From Stenotrophomonas maltophilia (GTDB taxonomy: Bacteria > Pseudomonadota > Gammaproteobacteria > Xanthomonadales > Xanthomonadaceae), in contig NZ_CP090423.1 in the NCBI RefSeq assembly GCF_023518235.1, positions 4,605,001 through 4,669,000 of the forward strand: 64,000 bases of DNA. Reading direction: 5' to 3'. Positions 62,238-64,000 of this stretch are shown here, one piece after another (position 1 is the stretch's first letter; every line of letters starts with the position of its first letter). A model generated the notes under the pieces. The model saw nothing but the letters and a program-made list of their open reading frames with translations. It searched no databases and had not been told where the DNA came from. A program made the position numbers and the translations under genes.

Positions 62238-63655
62238 GGGGTCAGGGTGCCCTTGGCATATGCCATCAGCGTGGCGATCGCCACCAGCACGATGGCGCCG
62301 AACAGCACCCACTCCCAGCGCGTGAACACCGGCTCGCCGCGCTGGCGCCGGGTCAGCGCGAACAGTACGACGCCGGGGACGTACAGCAGCACCGACAGCA
62401 GCAGGTTGTCCAGGCCGCCGGCGTACACCAGCCACAGCGCATAGGCGCTGGCCAGCAGCGCGACCATGAAGTCGCGCCAACGCACGCCCGGCTCACCGGC
62501 GTAGGCCTGCCCGCGCCAGGCCAGCTGCACGGCGAAGGCGGCGGACAGGAAATAGGGCACCAGGCTCATCGAGGCGGCCAGCAGCACCAGGCCGGTATAG
62601 CTTCCCGCATTGAACAGCACCAGCAGCAGGAACAGCTGGATCAGCCCGTTGCTCAGCCACAACGCATTGGCAGGCACGCCGCGCGCATTCTCGCGCCCCA
62701 GGAAGGCCGGCATGGTGCCGTCGCCAGCGGCGGCATACAGCACTTCGGCGCACAGCAGCACCCAGGCCAGCAGCGCGCCCAGCACCGAAATGATCGAACC
62801 GGCGATGATCACCGTCGCGCCCCATTCGCCGACGATGGCGCGCAGCACGTAGGCCATCGACGGGTTGGGCAGCCCGGCCAGTTCGGCCTGCGACAGCACG
62901 CCCATCGACAACAGGCTGACCAGGACCAGCAGCAGCCAGACGCCGAGGAAGCCGATCACCGTGGCACGGCCGACGTCGGCGCGGCGCGCCGCGCGGCGCG
63001 AATAGATGCTGGCGCCTTCGATGCCGATGAACACCCACACGGTGACCAGCATCATGCCGCGCAGTTGCTGGCCGAGGTCGCCGAGTGCAGGCGTGCCGAA
63101 GAAATCGGCACGGAATACTTCCATGCGGAACGCGCCGGCGGCCAGCACCAGGAACAACGCGATCGGCAGCAGCTTGGCCACGGTCACCAGGCCGTTGATG
63201 ATGGCGGCGGTGCGCAGGCCGCGCAGCACCAGCAGGTGCACGGTCCACAGCAGCACCGACGACGCAGCTACCGCAGCGGTCGTGTTGCCTTCGCCGAAGA
63301 CCGGCAGGAAATGGCCCAGCCCGCTGAAGATCAGCACGAAGAAGCTGGCGTTGCCCAGCACCGAAGCCACCCAGTAGCCCCAGGCCGCGGAAAAGCCGAT
63401 GTAGTTGCCGAAGCCCTCACGGGCGTAGGCATAGATGCCGGTGTCCAGGTCCGGACGGCGGTTGGCCAGGGCCTGGAACACGAAAGCCAGCATCAGCATG
63501 CCGGCACCGCTAAGCGCCCAGCCGATCATCGCAGCGGCCGGGCCGGCACTGCGGGCCACGTTCTGTGGCAGCGAGAAGATGCCCGCACCCACCATCGAAC
63601 CCACTACCAGTGCGGTCAGTGCGGCCAGGCCGAGACGTTGGGTGGAAGCGGGCAT
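62234..63655 (-). CDS. APC-family amino acid permease (basic amino acid/antiporter type)
   Basis: A 473-aa protein with about 12-13 spans. The N-terminal TALVVGSMVGAGIFSLPQNVA is the APC G-(S/A)-G motif and FIGIEGASIYSRRA matches arginine:ornithine and arginine:agmatine antiporters. RSAGPAAAMIGWALSGAGML fits the same branch. ATG 63655 has GGAG eight bases upstream. The stop TAG (62234-62236) is the minus-strand reading of a SMAG CTAC end. Its likely substrates are arginine and ornithine or lysine, but this is inference. Confidence 0.85.
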   Translation of the reverse strand: MPASTQRLGLAALTALVVGSMVGAGIFSLPQNVARSAGPAAAMIGWALSGAGMLMLAFVFQALANRRPDLDTGIYAYAREGFGNYIGFSAAWGYWVASVLGNASFFVLIFSGLGHFLPVFGEGNTTAAVAASSVLLWTVHLLVLRGLRTAAIINGLVTVAKLLPIALFLVLAAGAFRMEVFRADFFGTPALGDLGQQLRGMMLVTVWVFIGIEGASIYSRRAARRADVGRATVIGFLGVWLLLVLVSLLSMGVLSQAELAGLPNPSMAYVLRAIVGEWGATVIIAGSIISVLGALLAWVLLCAEVLYAAAGDGTMPAFLGRENARGVPANALWLSNGLIQLFLLLVLFNAGSYTGLVLLAASMSLVPYFLSAAFAVQLAWRGQAYAGEPGVRWRDFMVALLASAYALWLVYAGGLDNLLLSVLLYVPGVVLFALTRRQRGEPVFTRWEWVLFGAIVLVAIATLMAYAKGTLTP

Positions 63656-63713
63656 GGGCGCAGCTCCGGTCAGGGACTGCATCATCGCTGTTGCCGCGTG
63701 TGTACAAAAGCAA

Positions 63714-63737
63714 AGGCCCGGGGATGAACCCGGGCCT
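63714..63737 (-). terminator. Terminator of the TonB-dependent receptor gene
   Basis: AGGCCCGGG (63714-63722), loop GATGAA, CCCGGGCCT (63729-63737); on the minus strand the stem runs into TTGCTTTTGT. Confidence 0.8.
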
Positions 63738-63761
63738 CTGCAGGTGACGCGCCGCGATGGA

Positions 63762-64000
63762 TCAGCGGAAGGTGTACTTGGCGCCCACGGTGAAGTAACG
63801 GCCCAGTGCACCGGAGAAGTGCATCGGGTTGTAGTTCACGCCGCCGTAGGTGGTCGGATCGAGCGGTGCGATGCGGTCGAACACGTTGGCCACCGAGGCA
63901 TTGAGCTCGAAGGCGTCGGTGATGTTCCAGCGGCCGGACAGATCGAAGGTGGTGAACGAAGAGATCTTCGTCACCGGCGTGCCGTCCTCATAGAACGCCT
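63762..64000 (-). CDS. TonB-dependent outer-membrane receptor, C-terminal fragment
   Basis: The last 79 codons of a gene that continues beyond the window. The end is a beta-barrel strand pattern, LSGRWNITDAFELNASVANV, FDRIAPLDPTTYGG and a final GRYFTVGAKYTFR, typical of TonB-dependent receptors whose last strand ends in an aromatic residue plus a short tail. The substrate (siderophore, sugar or other) cannot be told from this part. Confidence 0.85.
   Translation of the reverse strand, partial: AFYEDGTPVTKISSFTTFDLSGRWNITDAFELNASVANVFDRIAPLDPTTYGGVNYNPMHFSGALGRYFTVGAKYTFR

Overview
The window is a high-GC chromosomal segment of a gammaproteobacterium in the Xanthomonadaceae, most probably Stenotrophomonas (S. 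maltophilia complex). The grounds are protein content and order (nagZ-hpt-mtnP, a ybiI twin, leuS-lptE-holA-nadD-rsfS-rlmH), an S8 autotransporter protease, and many short palindromes with a GTAG head of the kind described in S. maltophilia as SMAG repeats. The species call is inference. There is no prophage, insertion sequence, CRISPR array or rRNA; one tRNA (Asn) is present. Coding density is high, and several operons are joined by 4-bp stop/start overlaps.

Layout. 0-4.5 kb: peptidoglycan recycling (nagZ), purine and methylthioinosine salvage (hpt, mtnP), a cold-shock protein and a flavin monooxygenase. 4.5-12 kb: a four-gene ligase-associated DNA-repair operon (exonuclease, ATP-dependent ligase, Lhr-type helicase, PdeM endonuclease), read away from a divergent aidB. 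12-13.1 kb: two alanine-rich lipoproteins. 13.2-21.5 kb: thiolase, S8 autotransporter, leucine dehydrogenase, HDOD protein and a cardiolipin-synthase-like phospholipase D protein. 21.6-24.9 kb: a pseudouridine-synthase-like protein, YgjP metallopeptidase, DUF2058 protein, YbiI and an MscS channel, with a dense palindrome cluster between the last two. 25.3-27.3 kb: ECF sigma factor, membrane-anchored partner and DUF4097 protein. 27.3-32.7 kb: small proteins, a YegD-type Hsp70, YjdM, a TPR/transglutaminase-like protein and an HD hydrolase. 32.8-36.8 kb: AcvB (VirJ-type hydrolase) facing MprF (aminoacyl-phosphatidylglycerol synthase). 37-46.3 kb: RidA, an orphan RnfB, HAD phosphatase, metG, DUF2147, glyoxalase-like protein, serine hydrolase, DUF885 peptidase, queuosine precursor transporter and DUF502 protein. 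46.3-54.5 kb: hypothetical proteins, a DUF4442 hot-dog protein, a CHASE2-GGDEF diguanylate cyclase coupled to a LysM/FecR protein, CnoX and DUF998. 54.9-61 kb: the housekeeping run leuS, lptE, holA, nadD, rsfS, rlmH, tRNA-Asn. 61-64 kb: an esterase, an APC-family amino acid permease and the 3' end of a TonB-dependent receptor.

The most unusual signal is non-coding. Three elements, one at 11994-12097 and two at 23915-24258, share a conserved core of about 50 bp. Each is flanked by perfect inverted arms of 22-26 bp whose sequence differs completely from copy to copy. All lie between convergent genes. More generally, every convergent gene pair here with more than 10 bp between the stops carries at least one strong hairpin. 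Other points worth checking are a pseudouridine-synthase fold with proline where the catalytic aspartate should be, paired lipoproteins with 11-residue repeats, the ligase-associated repair operon facing aidB, and the CHASE2/FecR c-di-GMP module.
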